NCBI RefSeq assembly: GCF_001279525.1
Contig: NZ_LGDY01000099.1
Location: 37,020-101,019 of the forward strand
Direction: 5' to 3'
Length of the DNA: 64,000 bases
Source: Nocardia sp. NRRL S-836
GTDB lineage: Bacteria; Actinomycetota; Actinomycetes; Mycobacteriales; Pseudonocardiaceae
The notes below the pieces were generated by a model, which was not told where the DNA came from, ran no database searches, and saw only the letters and a list, made by a program, of their open reading frames with translations. A program made the translations under genes and the position numbers. Below, in pieces: positions 30,859 through 38,446 of the stretch; position 1 is the first letter of the stretch, and each line of letters begins with the position of its first letter.

Positions 30859-31443
30859 GTGCAAATGGATCCGGACAACCTGAAATCAATCCTCGACGAA
30901 CAAACTGGAATCGCTGAACTGTTGGCGGAGGCTTTTGAGTTCGATGTTTCGAGAGGCGGTGATCCTGGTGACTTCGAGATATCTTCAGGCGTTGAAATGC
31001 GTAAGCTGGCGGGCGATTTCTCTGGGGGAACATTTCTCGCCTGTGGTCCGGTGTGGAGTGACTGTCCCGTTCTTTATGTCAGTTCGGAAGGACAAGCGGG
31101 GATGATTGCGCGCAACATCAAGGATGCCTTGGAGATCCTAATCCTGTTGCCGTGCTGGCATGACTGCCTCTCCTTCTCGAGGGGTGGAAACATGGAAACA
31201 ATGAAAGTCACTGCTGCGTACTCCCTGCGTGATTTAAACGCGCGAAATCCAGGGGTGGAAGATGCGCAAATTCGGGCTGTTCGAGCCTTTTCGCTGAATA
31301 TGCCGGAAGTTACCTCCCTGGTGGCTCGCCTGCATGCTGCCGTCTCTAGCACGTGGCCTGGCTACGTGATCTCTGATGTAGACGGCGAGTATGAGAGCTT
31401 GTTCGGGCAGTTCGGTCCTGAACGAAACCCAAAATGGGAGTAG
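30859..31443 (+). CDS. Probable immunity protein for the RHS toxin (SUKH/SMI1-like)
   Basis: This 194-residue cytoplasmic-type protein has no signal or membrane segment. It contains the stretch VEMRKLAGDFSGGTFLACGP then PVLYVSSEGQAGMIA and LEILILLPCWHDCLSFS, similar in style to actinobacterial SMI1/KNR4-like immunity proteins of toxin loci. It follows the toxin tip directly, has lower GC than the surrounding genome, and ends in FGQFGPERNPKWE. GTG 30859 was chosen because GGGAGGG lies about ten bases upstream; ATG 30865 is also in frame. Binding to the toxin tip is inferred from position only. Confidence 0.65.
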   Translation: MQMDPDNLKSILDEQTGIAELLAEAFEFDVSRGGDPGDFEISSGVEMRKLAGDFSGGTFLACGPVWSDCPVLYVSSEGQAGMIARNIKDALEILILLPCWHDCLSFSRGGNMETMKVTAAYSLRDLNARNPGVEDAQIRAVRAFSLNMPEVTSLVARLHAAVSSTWPGYVISDVDGEYESLFGQFGPERNPKWE

Positions 31444-31460
31444 TGTTTAACGCGGCGAAG

Positions 31461-31700
31461 TCAGCGCTTCAGATGCCGCCTCGGCCTCAACTGCCGCCAA
31501 GACCGTTGCCTCCCGTTCGCAGAAGGCACTGCCCCTCAGTCGCAGCCGCAGGTGAACCCATCCGCCGAGGTCGCCGAACGGCCCGCATGACCGCACCGCA
31601 ACCCGCTCGTGCAACGGCTGCCGCAACTCAAGCCACCGAGCCGCCACCCGATGAGCCCGCTTGATCGCCCGTCCCTCACCCCGGTCACGGTCCAAGCTTC
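31461..31700 (-). repeat. Degraded duplicate of the 3' end of pssA
   Basis: This stretch aligns almost end to end with 32755-32993, the last 80 codons of pssA. Both begin TCAGCGCTTC, and both carry CCGCCGAGG, GCCGAACGGCCCGCATG, GTGCAACGGCTGCCGCAA and ACGGTCCA in the same order. It has several substitutions and small indels and no longer encodes an intact frame. It lies on the far side of the decayed RHS tail, so that tail and a small gene are bracketed by two copies of the pssA 3' end. Confidence 0.85.
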
Positions 31701-31715
31701 AGTGGCATGTCCAGT

Positions 31716-32015
31716 GGCGGCGAACAAGCGCCGCAAGGCTCATGTTGCACACAATAGGGCGCAGCATGCTCATTATGCCGCTGCGGGTGGCAAGGACAAG
31801 TATGAGGAGTACCTGCGCGAGGCCAGCAACTCGCACATGGGCGTTGATGGCCGGTAGGTCGTCGAAGGCGATCGAGGAGATAGAGCTCGGCGATCGCGTT
31901 CTTGCCACGGATCCGAAGGTTAGAAAGAGCCGCGAGCAGGACGTCGTTCGAACCGCATCGGCGACGGTTCAAAGAACCTCGTTGAAATCAGGGTTGAAGC
32001 CGACCCTGGCGCAAG
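31716..32015 (+). pseudogene. Decayed RHS C-terminal segment (linker plus partial Hint domain)
   Basis: The segment 31716-31843 copies the linker of the intact RHS gene near 29566-29693 (AAGGKDKYEEYLRE in both). At about 31845 it jumps to the Hint start, copying 30006-30160 (IEEIELGDRVLATDP in both). About 325 bp of the parent is missing at the junction and the two parts are in different frames. A further one-base loss shifts the frame again near 31960. There is no toxin tip. It is the remnant of a displaced RHS tail. Confidence 0.88.
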
Positions 32016-32091
32016 GTCGAAACCCGAGCGATGTTTCGGTACCTGTATACGGAAGGGCATTGTGGCGTGCGGGAGGTTTGACGAGGAGCTG

Positions 32092-32109
32092 TGAAAACTC
32101 TAGTTTTCA
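32092..32109. other. AT-rich palindrome in the RHS scar region
   Basis: The 8-bp arms TGAAAACT (32092-32099) and AGTTTTCA (32102-32109) surround a 2-bp spacer. It lies about 95 bp upstream of the small gene at 32204, within otherwise unexplained sequence, and could be an operator for that gene or a leftover of recombination. Confidence 0.35.
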
Positions 32110-32203
32110 ACACCACGAACTCGTCCATCGGCCTCAACACGCCCACCTGTGCCAAGGGGTTGGGTGGTTGATTTGGTGAAGTCAAGAAGGTCAGGTGTGT
32201 GAC

Positions 32204-32569
32204 ATGAGTCAGAAACGAAGTGCTGCGTGGGCTCTCGCGACCCTGCTCGGTGCCGCAGTTCTGGAGATCCGGACGATGGCGTCGATGCGCAGCGCACTCC
32301 CAGGCGTGAAGTGCGACGACTACATCGGCAGGATTGGGATGCTCGCTGAGATCAACCACCAGTTCTCACCGGCTTTGGGGTTGTCGGACGAGCGGCTCCG
32401 AGAAGACACTGCAGTCAGGGCGCTCGAATGGCAATGGCAGGTCGCCTCGGCCGAAGCCCGCGCTTGGATCACTGCAGTTTTGGGGCGCGACGGGTCGTCG
32501 GTCGCGGAGTTCATCGATGTGGAGCGCATCGAGAGGGAGATGGCTCGCATGCAGAACGAGAAGCCTTGA
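32204..32569 (+). CDS. Small protein, candidate orphan immunity protein
   Basis: This 121-residue soluble, helix-rich protein (RSAAWALATLLGAAVLEIRT and RALEWQWQVASAEARAWITA) has no recognised family motif. It follows the decayed RHS tail, the position expected for the immunity gene of a displaced toxin tip, and may be retained to protect against the old toxin. ATG 32204 has AAGG 13 bases upstream, which is far; GTG 32195 has it four bases upstream, so the start is uncertain. A strong hairpin terminator follows at 32702-32738. Confidence 0.5.
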   Translation: MSQKRSAAWALATLLGAAVLEIRTMASMRSALPGVKCDDYIGRIGMLAEINHQFSPALGLSDERLREDTAVRALEWQWQVASAEARAWITAVLGRDGSSVAEFIDVERIEREMARMQNEKP

Positions 32570-32701
32570 GGTACTGGGTGCATCAGCAAGAAGCGGATGG
32601 ATTCGCCTGCGCTCGGGTTGCGATCCTGGTCAGTTTTCAGGCGGTTGTGGGAAGTGACAGATCTCGCGGAGAGATCAGGAACGTGAAGCTCCGGACAAAG
32701 A

Positions 32702-32738
32702 CCGCGGGCCGGACACGATCAACGTGTCCGGCCCGCGG
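32702..32738. terminator. 16-bp perfect hairpin between the RHS island and pssA
   Basis: The arms 32702-32717 (CCGCGGGCCGGACACG) and 32723-32738 (CGTGTCCGGCCCGCGG) pair perfectly around a 5-nt loop ATCAA. It lies between the plus-strand small gene and the end of minus-strand pssA, so it can act as a bidirectional terminator. Confidence 0.85.
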
Positions 32739-32754
32739 CTAGTTCAAATAGCGA

Positions 32755-33714
32755 TCAGCGCTTCGGTTGCCGCCTCAACCCCAGCTGCCGCCAGGACCGC
32801 CGCCTCCCGTTGGCGGAAGGCACCGCCCCATCAGCAACACCGGAGTCCCGCCGAGGCCGCCGAACGGCCCGCATGGCCGCACCGGCAACCCGCCCGTGCA
32901 ACGGCTGCCGCAACCCCAGCCGCCGAGCCGCCACCCCGTGCGCCCGCCGAATCGCCCGACGCTCCACACCGGTGACGGTCCACGCCTCCGGGTGCTTCGA
33001 CAGCCACATGTACCGCCGCACCGAGTAAGGCAGGTGCGCAAGGTACAGGACCATCGCCACGATCAACGCCACCAGCGGGAACGTGATGACCGCCGCCGCC
33101 AGCAACCCGATCAGCACCAGCAGCGGCGCGACGAAGCGCGGTGGCACCTTAACGGTCTTCACCGACAGCGTCGGGATCCGCGACACCAGCAGCAGTGCGA
33201 CCACGACGGTCCACACGCCGACCGCGATCGGTGAGTTCCACCAGCCGTCGGTGCGGACCTGCTCCTCGATGATCAGCGGCAGCAGCAGCAGCAAACCGCC
33301 GGCCGGGGCCGGCACGCCCACGAAGAACTCCTTCGCGAACGGCGGTTGTTCCTTCTCCAGCAGGGTGTTGAAGCGGGCCAGCCGGACCACCATGCACACC
33401 GCGAAGATCAGCGCGATGACCCAGCCGGCGCGGTTGCCCTCGAACTTCCACAGGTAGATGGCCAGCGCCGGGGCCACGCCGAAGGAGATGGCGTCGGCCA
33501 GCGAGTCCAGCTCCGCGCCCATCTTCGACGTGGCGTCGAGCATGCGCGCGATGCGGCCGTCGAGGCCGTCGAAGATCGCGGCGGCCGCGATGGAGGCGAT
33601 GGCCGCGCCCCACATGCCGACGTTCGCGAAGTGCACCGCGGACAGGCCGGCGCACATGGCGAGGACCGTGATCGCGTTCGGCAGCAGGCGAACGCCGGGC
33701 CCGCTGGGAGCCAT
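32755..33714 (-). CDS. pssA: CDP-diacylglycerol--serine O-phosphatidyltransferase
   Basis: This 319-residue integral membrane enzyme makes phosphatidylserine. The CDP-alcohol phosphotransferase motif is complete: Asp49, Asp52-Gly53, Ala56-Arg57, Gly66, Asp70, Asp74 (IFDGLDGRIARMLD then KMGAELDSLAD). About eight hydrophobic segments follow. The C-terminal 80 residues after KHPEAWTVTGV are Arg-rich and low in complexity, longer than the usual enzyme, and a copy of the encoding DNA lies at 31461-31700. That tail may itself have been acquired or altered when the RHS island rearranged. It is downstream of psd, with a one-base stop/start overlap (TGATG). Confidence 0.92.
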   Translation of the reverse strand: MAPSGPGVRLLPNAITVLAMCAGLSAVHFANVGMWGAAIASIAAAAIFDGLDGRIARMLDATSKMGAELDSLADAISFGVAPALAIYLWKFEGNRAGWVIALIFAVCMVVRLARFNTLLEKEQPPFAKEFFVGVPAPAGGLLLLLPLIIEEQVRTDGWWNSPIAVGVWTVVVALLLVSRIPTLSVKTVKVPPRFVAPLLVLIGLLAAAVITFPLVALIVAMVLYLAHLPYSVRRYMWLSKHPEAWTVTGVERRAIRRAHGVAARRLGLRQPLHGRVAGAAMRAVRRPRRDSGVADGAVPSANGRRRSWRQLGLRRQPKR

Positions 33715-34409
33715 CAGGCCTCCGGGAGCTCAGCGAGGACGGTCTCCCCGCCGATGGTGCGCTGGCCGGCCTCGACCAGGACGCGGGAGCCGCGCGGGAC
33801 GTAGGTGTCCACGCGGGAACCGAAGCGGATCAGGCCGTAGGTCTGGCCGCGGTCGACCTTCTCGCCGTCGGCGACGTGGCAGACGATGCGGCGCGCGACC
33901 AGGCCGGCGATCTGCACGAACACCAGGTCGTGTCCCTCGGTCGTGCGCATCCACACCGTGTTGCGCTCGTTCTCCTCGGACGCCTTGTCCAGGTCCGCCG
34001 AGAGGAACTTGCCGGGGTGGTAGGAGACCTGCACGACCTCGCCGTCGGCCGGGATGCGCTGCACGTGCACGTCGAAGACCGACAGGAACACGCTCACGCG
34101 CGTCATCGGCTGGTCGCCGAGCCCGAGCTCCGCGGGCGGCACGGTGTCGACGACGTGCGAGACGGTGCCGTCGGCGGGCGCGATCGCGATGTTCGGGCGG
34201 GTCGGCGTGACGCGCTTCGGCTCGCGGAAGAACCAGGCCACCCACGCCGTGAGCACGGCGCCGACGACGCCGAGACGCTTGTTGAAGCGGCGCAGGACGA
34301 AGGTCAGAACCGCCGCGCCGGCCACGAACGGGCGGCCGGCCGGGTTCATCGGCGGAACGATGCCGCGCGCGAGTTCGAGGAAGTGGGAGACGGGCTTTTC
34401 GCTGCTCAT
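33714..34409 (-). CDS. psd: Phosphatidylserine decarboxylase (short, single-TM type)
   Basis: This 231-residue pyruvoyl-dependent enzyme converts phosphatidylserine to phosphatidylethanolamine. It has one or two membrane segments (about residues 28-62) and the self-cleavage site Gly197-Ser198 (LIRFGSRVDTY), where Ser198 becomes the pyruvoyl group. Other conserved stretches are IAPADGTV, VFLSVFDVHVQR, YHPGKFLSA and NERN. The ATG at 34409 was chosen (MSSEKPVSHF); the frame extends further upstream without a better start. It forms an operon with pssA, the two consecutive steps of phosphatidylethanolamine synthesis. Confidence 0.93.
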   Translation of the reverse strand: MSSEKPVSHFLELARGIVPPMNPAGRPFVAGAAVLTFVLRRFNKRLGVVGAVLTAWVAWFFREPKRVTPTRPNIAIAPADGTVSHVVDTVPPAELGLGDQPMTRVSVFLSVFDVHVQRIPADGEVVQVSYHPGKFLSADLDKASEENERNTVWMRTTEGHDLVFVQIAGLVARRIVCHVADGEKVDRGQTYGLIRFGSRVDTYVPRGSRVLVEAGQRTIGGETVLAELPEA

Positions 34410-34506
34410 CGTGGTGTGGGATTCCGTAGCTTCCGTGGATGTCGGGCGGCAACACGCTACGCCAACACGCCAAACCGCCCACATGGACTGCCGAGAACGC
34501 AAGTGG

Positions 34507-34550
34507 CCGGTGAACCCGTGCATCCCCCGACGAATGCACGGGCCCACCGG
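34507..34550. promoter_or_regulatory. Hairpin upstream of psd, in the gap after the M48 gene
   Basis: CCGGTG-AA-CCCGTGCAT (34507-34523) pairs with ATGCACGGG-CC-CACCGG (34534-34550): 15 bp with one 2x2 internal loop and a 10-nt loop. Both flanking genes are on the minus strand, so it probably terminates the M48 gene's upstream neighbour transcript or shapes the psd leader. The rest of 34410-34613 shows nothing else. Confidence 0.5.
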
Positions 34551-34613
34551 CGCGCGCCAACCAGTGTAATCCCGGTCACACGACGTCAACAACGCCGCCC
34601 TGTGAGCGTTCCG

Positions 34614-36158
34614 TCACAGTCCGTCCACGCCGATCGCGCGCAGCCGGACCCGCAGCTCGACCACCCGCGCGGGGTCCCGCACCGCGGGTGCCACGAGATC
34701 ATCCGGGTAGACCGCAGCTCCGTCGGCCAGCCGCAGCGTGAACCCCCCGCCCCAGTTGAGTTCCAGCACGGCCCGCCCGGCCGTCACGAGCTGGTCGGCC
34801 ACCGCGCAGGCGAGCAGTTCCGTCACACTCTCGACGGCCGCCTCGTGCACCTGCTCCGCGGTCAGCGACGCGTCCACCGGCCGCCCCGTCAACCGGTGCA
34901 GCCCGCCCTGCTCCAGGCACGTCAGCACGCCCGCCAGCGTCGTGCCGGCCTTGCTCACCCGCCCCGCGTGCCACAGCGCCGCCGCGTACCGCCGCACCAG
35001 CACCGGCCCGGCCAGCGGCGCGAGCTCCTCCCACGTGATCGGCGGCCCCTGCACCTCCAGCAACCCGGCCACGGCCTCGTCCGGCGTACCGTCCAGCAGC
35101 TCCCACGCCGGCCGCCCGTCCACGGGCACCGCATCCGCCGCCGCTCGCCCGGTCGCCGCCACCGGCCCCGCCGCGTCGTCGTCCGCCACCGCCGGTCCGG
35201 CCACGCGATCACCGACCGGCCCCGCCGCCCGCTGATCCGCAGCTCGCGCCGCACGCCCCCCGGACCCGGCCGCGCCCATCGCCGCCATCGCCGCCACCCG
35301 CTCCCGCACCGGCGGGTGGCTGTCGAACACCGACGCCGACTCCCGCTCGGCCATCACCGGCTCCAGCGCCCGCAGGTCGTGCACCCGCCGCGGGTGCGCC
35401 AGGTACGCCCGGAACCCCGCCAGCAGCGGCGGCGTCCGTCCCGCGACCACCGCGAGCGCCACGTACCACCGCAGGTAGTCCTCCCAGGCCACCGCGACCG
35501 GCCCGCTGCGCAGCAACGCCCGCCGCGCCGCCTCCTGCCCGGCCGCGGCCACGGCCACCTCGTCGGCGAACCGCTCGTGGTCGCGGCTCTCCGCCGCCAC
35601 GACCAGCGAGTACAGCCGCGCCCACCCGTACAGCAGCCGCATGAAGTCGCCCTGGCGCACGGCCAGCTCCAGCGCGAGCTTCGCCCGGAACCGCACCGCC
35701 GACTCGCGCGTGTGCCCGCCGCCGTAGTGGCCCAGCTCGTGCGCCAGCACCGACCGCAGCTCGCCGACCGACATCCCGGCCACCAGCGGCACCCCGAGCT
35801 CCAGGTACCGGGTCCCGCGCCGTTCCCACACGCGCGCGTTCACGTCGGGCACCAGCCGGAGGTCGTCGGGCGAGCGCGTCCCGGCGATCCCGGCCAGCTC
35901 GTCGACGTGCCGCCACAGCCGCGGGTGCGTGGCGCGCGTCATCGGCACCCCGCTCGGCTCCGGCCGCGCGAACACCGCCCGCACCACCGCCCACAGCAGC
36001 GGGAACAGGATCGCGGCCGCGAAGCAGCCGACCCAGCCGCCGCCCTGGAAGTCGCCGATCCGGAACCGCCAGACCGAGACCGCGACCAGGAACGCCGTGA
36101 GCGCCAGGCCCAGCACGAAGAACCCGACCAGCAACACCAGTGCGAGCGCCGACCTCAC
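34614..36158 (-). CDS. M48-family membrane metalloprotease
   Basis: This 514-residue protein has two N-terminal membrane segments (about residues 5-30 and 42-64) and an M48 peptidase domain with the zinc motif HELGH at 140-144 (SVLAHELGHYGGGHTRES). A candidate third ligand Glu lies in SRDHERFADEVA, and the SHPPVRERVAAM stretch follows. The C-terminal 220 residues (after an Ala/Gly-rich linker) are not part of the peptidase core and lack known motifs; they look soluble. HtpX-like enzymes of this group degrade misfolded membrane proteins. The start ATG at 36158 lies 28 bp downstream of the moeA stop, so they may be one transcript. Confidence 0.85.
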   Translation of the reverse strand: MRSALALVLLVGFFVLGLALTAFLVAVSVWRFRIGDFQGGGWVGCFAAAILFPLLWAVVRAVFARPEPSGVPMTRATHPRLWRHVDELAGIAGTRSPDDLRLVPDVNARVWERRGTRYLELGVPLVAGMSVGELRSVLAHELGHYGGGHTRESAVRFRAKLALELAVRQGDFMRLLYGWARLYSLVVAAESRDHERFADEVAVAAAGQEAARRALLRSGPVAVAWEDYLRWYVALAVVAGRTPPLLAGFRAYLAHPRRVHDLRALEPVMAERESASVFDSHPPVRERVAAMAAMGAAGSGGRAARAADQRAAGPVGDRVAGPAVADDDAAGPVAATGRAAADAVPVDGRPAWELLDGTPDEAVAGLLEVQGPPITWEELAPLAGPVLVRRYAAALWHAGRVSKAGTTLAGVLTCLEQGGLHRLTGRPVDASLTAEQVHEAAVESVTELLACAVADQLVTAGRAVLELNWGGGFTLRLADGAAVYPDDLVAPAVRDPARVVELRVRLRAIGVDGL

Positions 36159-36186
36159 GACCCGTCCCCCCAGACCTCTCGGCCGC

Positions 36187-37380
36187 CTAGTGCAGGTGCC
36201 TGACGACGACCTCGTCGCCCGCCGCCAGCTCGGTGACGTCCTCCGGCACCTCGATCAGGCAGTTCGACAACGCCAGCGCCGACAACAGGTGCGACCCCGG
36301 CCCGCCGACGGGCGTCACGACCTCCCCGGACGCCGGGTCGTAGGCACCGCGCCGGAACTGCGTCCTGCCCGCGGGCGACGTCAGCGGCGACGACACCCGC
36401 GCCCGGCTGGTCGGCCGCTCGGCCTGCGGGTGCCCCATCGCCGCGAGCAGCGCGGGCCGCACGAACACCTCGAACGACACCTGCGCGCTCACCGGGTTGC
36501 CCGGCAGCGTCAGCACCGGCACGCCCTCGTACGTCCCGGCGCCCTGCGGCCCGCCCGGCTGCATCGCGACCTTCGTGAACCGCACGTCGTGGCCGGCCAG
36601 CGCGTCCTTGACCACCTCGTACGCGCCCGCGCTGACCCCGCCGGAGGTCATGATCACGTCCACCGACGACAGGTGCGGCGCCAGCGCCCGGTGGAACGCC
36701 TCCACGTCGTCCGGCACGAACTTCAGCCGCACCGCGACACCGCCCGCGTCCCGCACCGACGCGGCCAGCATCATGCCGTTCGACTCGTAGATCTGGCCCG
36801 GCTGCAACGGCTGTCCCGGCTCCACCAGCTCCGAGCCCGTCGACAGCACCAGCACCCGCGGCCGGCGGCGCACCGGCAGCTCGGGGATGCCCAGCGCCGA
36901 GGCGAGCCCCAGCTGGGCCGGCCGCAGCACCGTGCCCGCGACCAGCACCGGGTCGCCCTCGCGCACGTCGTCGCCCGCGACGCGGATGTTCGTGCCGGGG
37001 GAGACGGTCGCGTTCAGCGTCACCTGCTCGGTGCCCGCGTCGGTCAGCTCGACCTGGATCACCGCGTCCGCACCGGGCGGCACCGGCGCGCCGGTCATGA
37101 TCCGGTGCACGGTGCCGGGCTCCAGCGGGCGCACGTCCACCCGGCCCGCCGGGATGTCGTCGGCCACCGGCAGGCGGACCGGGACCTCGGCCAGGTCGGC
37201 GGCGTGCACGGCGTACCCGTCCATCGCGGAGTTGTCGAACGGGGGCAGGGAGACGGGCGCGATCACGTCCGCGGCGAGCACCAGCCCGAGGCACTCCTCG
37301 AGTGGCAGGTGCACGACCGGCATCTGCCCGACGAGCGAGGCGACGCGCTGGCGGTGTTCGGCGACAGTGGTGGGGGACAC
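36187..37380 (-). CDS. moeA: Molybdopterin molybdenumtransferase MoeA
   Basis: This 397-residue enzyme inserts molybdenum into adenylylated molybdopterin. Signatures include PPFDNSAMDGYAV, IMTGAPVPPGADAVIQVE, LSTGSELVEPGQPL, TSGGVSAGAYEVVKDAL and LPGNPVSAQVSFEVFVRP. The domain IV end (VVVRHLH) is complete. GTG 37380 is the chosen start because the conserved N-terminus TTVAEHRQRV begins three codons later. It is divergent from the AIM24-like gene across a 63-bp gap. XdhC, a molybdenum-cofactor protein, is encoded 12 kb away. Confidence 0.93.
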   Translation of the reverse strand: MSPTTVAEHRQRVASLVGQMPVVHLPLEECLGLVLAADVIAPVSLPPFDNSAMDGYAVHAADLAEVPVRLPVADDIPAGRVDVRPLEPGTVHRIMTGAPVPPGADAVIQVELTDAGTEQVTLNATVSPGTNIRVAGDDVREGDPVLVAGTVLRPAQLGLASALGIPELPVRRRPRVLVLSTGSELVEPGQPLQPGQIYESNGMMLAASVRDAGGVAVRLKFVPDDVEAFHRALAPHLSSVDVIMTSGGVSAGAYEVVKDALAGHDVRFTKVAMQPGGPQGAGTYEGVPVLTLPGNPVSAQVSFEVFVRPALLAAMGHPQAERPTSRARVSSPLTSPAGRTQFRRGAYDPASGEVVTPVGGPGSHLLSALALSNCLIEVPEDVTELAAGDEVVVRHLH

Positions 37381-37443
37381 GACTGCATACTGCCAATGTC
37401 GTAGTGGTCGTGACGATCTCCCGGCCCAGTTCAACCCCTGGGG

Positions 37444-38085
37444 GTGCACACGGTGCAGGTCCGTACCCGGCACACACCGAACTTCGGCGTGGCGAGACTG
37501 GTGCTCGCACCCGCGGAGCTGGTGCTGGTCGAGGCGCAGTCGGTGCTGGCCACGAGCTACGGCCTCGCGTTCGAGCCCAAGAGCGGCACCGTCGCGCTGT
37601 GCACCGCCGGAGCCGAGGGCGGCTGGGTCGACGTCGCGGCGGTGCTGCCCGGTGAGCTGCACACCGTCGAGCTCGACGGCAAGACCGGCTGGTGCATCTC
37701 GCGGCTGGGGTGGCTCGCGTCCGGCAGCGCCGTGCTGATGAACCCGGACGCGCCGCCGTTGAAGGCGCTCTTCGGCGGCGGAGAAGGATTTCTCAACTAC
37801 GCACATGGTCAGGGAACTGTCCTTCTCGGCTGCACCGGCGCACTCGACCTCGTGACCCTCGGCGAGGGAGAAGCGGTCACCATCGACAGCGACCACGTGC
37901 TGGCGTTCGCGGACACCGTGCAATGCCGGCTGCGCGCGTTGGCGCCCGAGGGCGGGCAGAACATTCGCTCCGGTGAGGGCCTGGTGTTCGACTTCGCCGG
38001 TCCCGGCGCCGTGCTCACCCAGACCCGCGGGCCCCGCCGCCTCACCACCTGGTTGCGCGCCAACGGAGTCAGCCCGCGTTCATGA
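37444..38085 (+). CDS. AIM24-family protein
   Basis: This 213-residue beta-rich protein belongs to the AIM24 (TIGR00266-like) family, found in yeast mitochondria and across bacteria, without a settled biochemical function. Family-like segments include [49 protein letters not shown], and [20 protein letters not shown] then [15 protein letters not shown] 37444 was taken as start; it has only a weak upstream GGGG. No signal peptide. It is followed after 20 bp by a candidate leader ORF and the cold-shock gene. Confidence 0.82.
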   Translation: MHTVQVRTRHTPNFGVARLVLAPAELVLVEAQSVLATSYGLAFEPKSGTVALCTAGAEGGWVDVAAVLPGELHTVELDGKTGWCISRLGWLASGSAVLMNPDAPPLKALFGGGEGFLNYAHGQGTVLLGCTGALDLVTLGEGEAVTIDSDHVLAFADTVQCRLRALAPEGGQNIRSGEGLVFDFAGPGAVLTQTRGPRRLTTWLRANGVSPRS

Positions 38086-38105
38086 CTCCGTAAGGAGGTA
38101 TCCGC

Positions 38106-38150
38106 GTGACATTTCTTCTTTTAGCGTTGCGTTCTGCTTGTGTGACCTGA
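38106..38150 (+). CDS. Candidate 14-residue leader ORF with a TTA codon upstream of csp
   Basis: GTG 38106 follows a perfect AAGGAGG (38092-38098) at seven bases and opens a 14-codon frame ([14 protein letters not shown]) ending at TGA 38148-38150. Its stop overlaps the ribosome-binding site of the cold-shock gene. The frame has one TTA leucine codon (38121-38123), the rare bldA-type codon in this clade. Ribosome occupancy here would directly affect csp initiation. It could also be chance, although the Shine-Dalgarno is too good to ignore. Confidence 0.4.
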   Translation: MTFLLLALRSACVT

Positions 38151-38161
38151 AGGAGGACGCC

Positions 38162-38365
38162 TTGGCTCTCGGTACCGTCAAGTGGTTCAACTCCGAAAAG
38201 GGATACGGCTTCATCGCAACCGACGGCGGGCCCGACGTGTTCGTGCACTACTCGGCGATCCAGATGGAAGGCTTCCGGACGCTCTCCGAAGGCGACCGGG
38301 TCGAGTTCGAGGTGCAGGCCGGACGGGACGGGCGCAGCCAGGCGTCGGACGTGCGGAAGCCCTGA
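38162..38365 (+). CDS. Cold-shock protein, CspA family
   Basis: This 67-residue single OB-fold RNA/DNA-binding protein has RNP1 (KGYGFIA) and RNP2 (VFVHYSAI) motifs. It starts at TTG 38162 with AAGGAGG five bases upstream; no ATG or GTG fits. Compared with classical CspA it has [13 protein letters not shown] at the N-terminus and ends SQASDVRKP. Such proteins act as RNA chaperones. A possible leader ORF ends within its ribosome-binding site, and no cold-box-like sequence was recognised. Confidence 0.92.
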   Translation: MALGTVKWFNSEKGYGFIATDGGPDVFVHYSAIQMEGFRTLSEGDRVEFEVQAGRDGRSQASDVRKP

Positions 38366-38446
38366 CGCCGGCCGGGCGAACCGGTTCAGTCACAGCTTTG
38401 ACCAACCCGGAGCAGCACGATCTGGGCGGGCGTTAGGCTGCCTCGC

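Noticed and set aside
31447..31695. An 82-codon minus-strand frame in the RHS scar
   Set aside because: It is the degraded duplicate of the pssA 3' end, not an independent gene.
33876..36203. A 775-codon plus-strand frame across psd and the M48 gene
   Set aside because: It spans two genes on the other strand, is Arg/His/Pro-rich and has no domain; typical antisense shadow.
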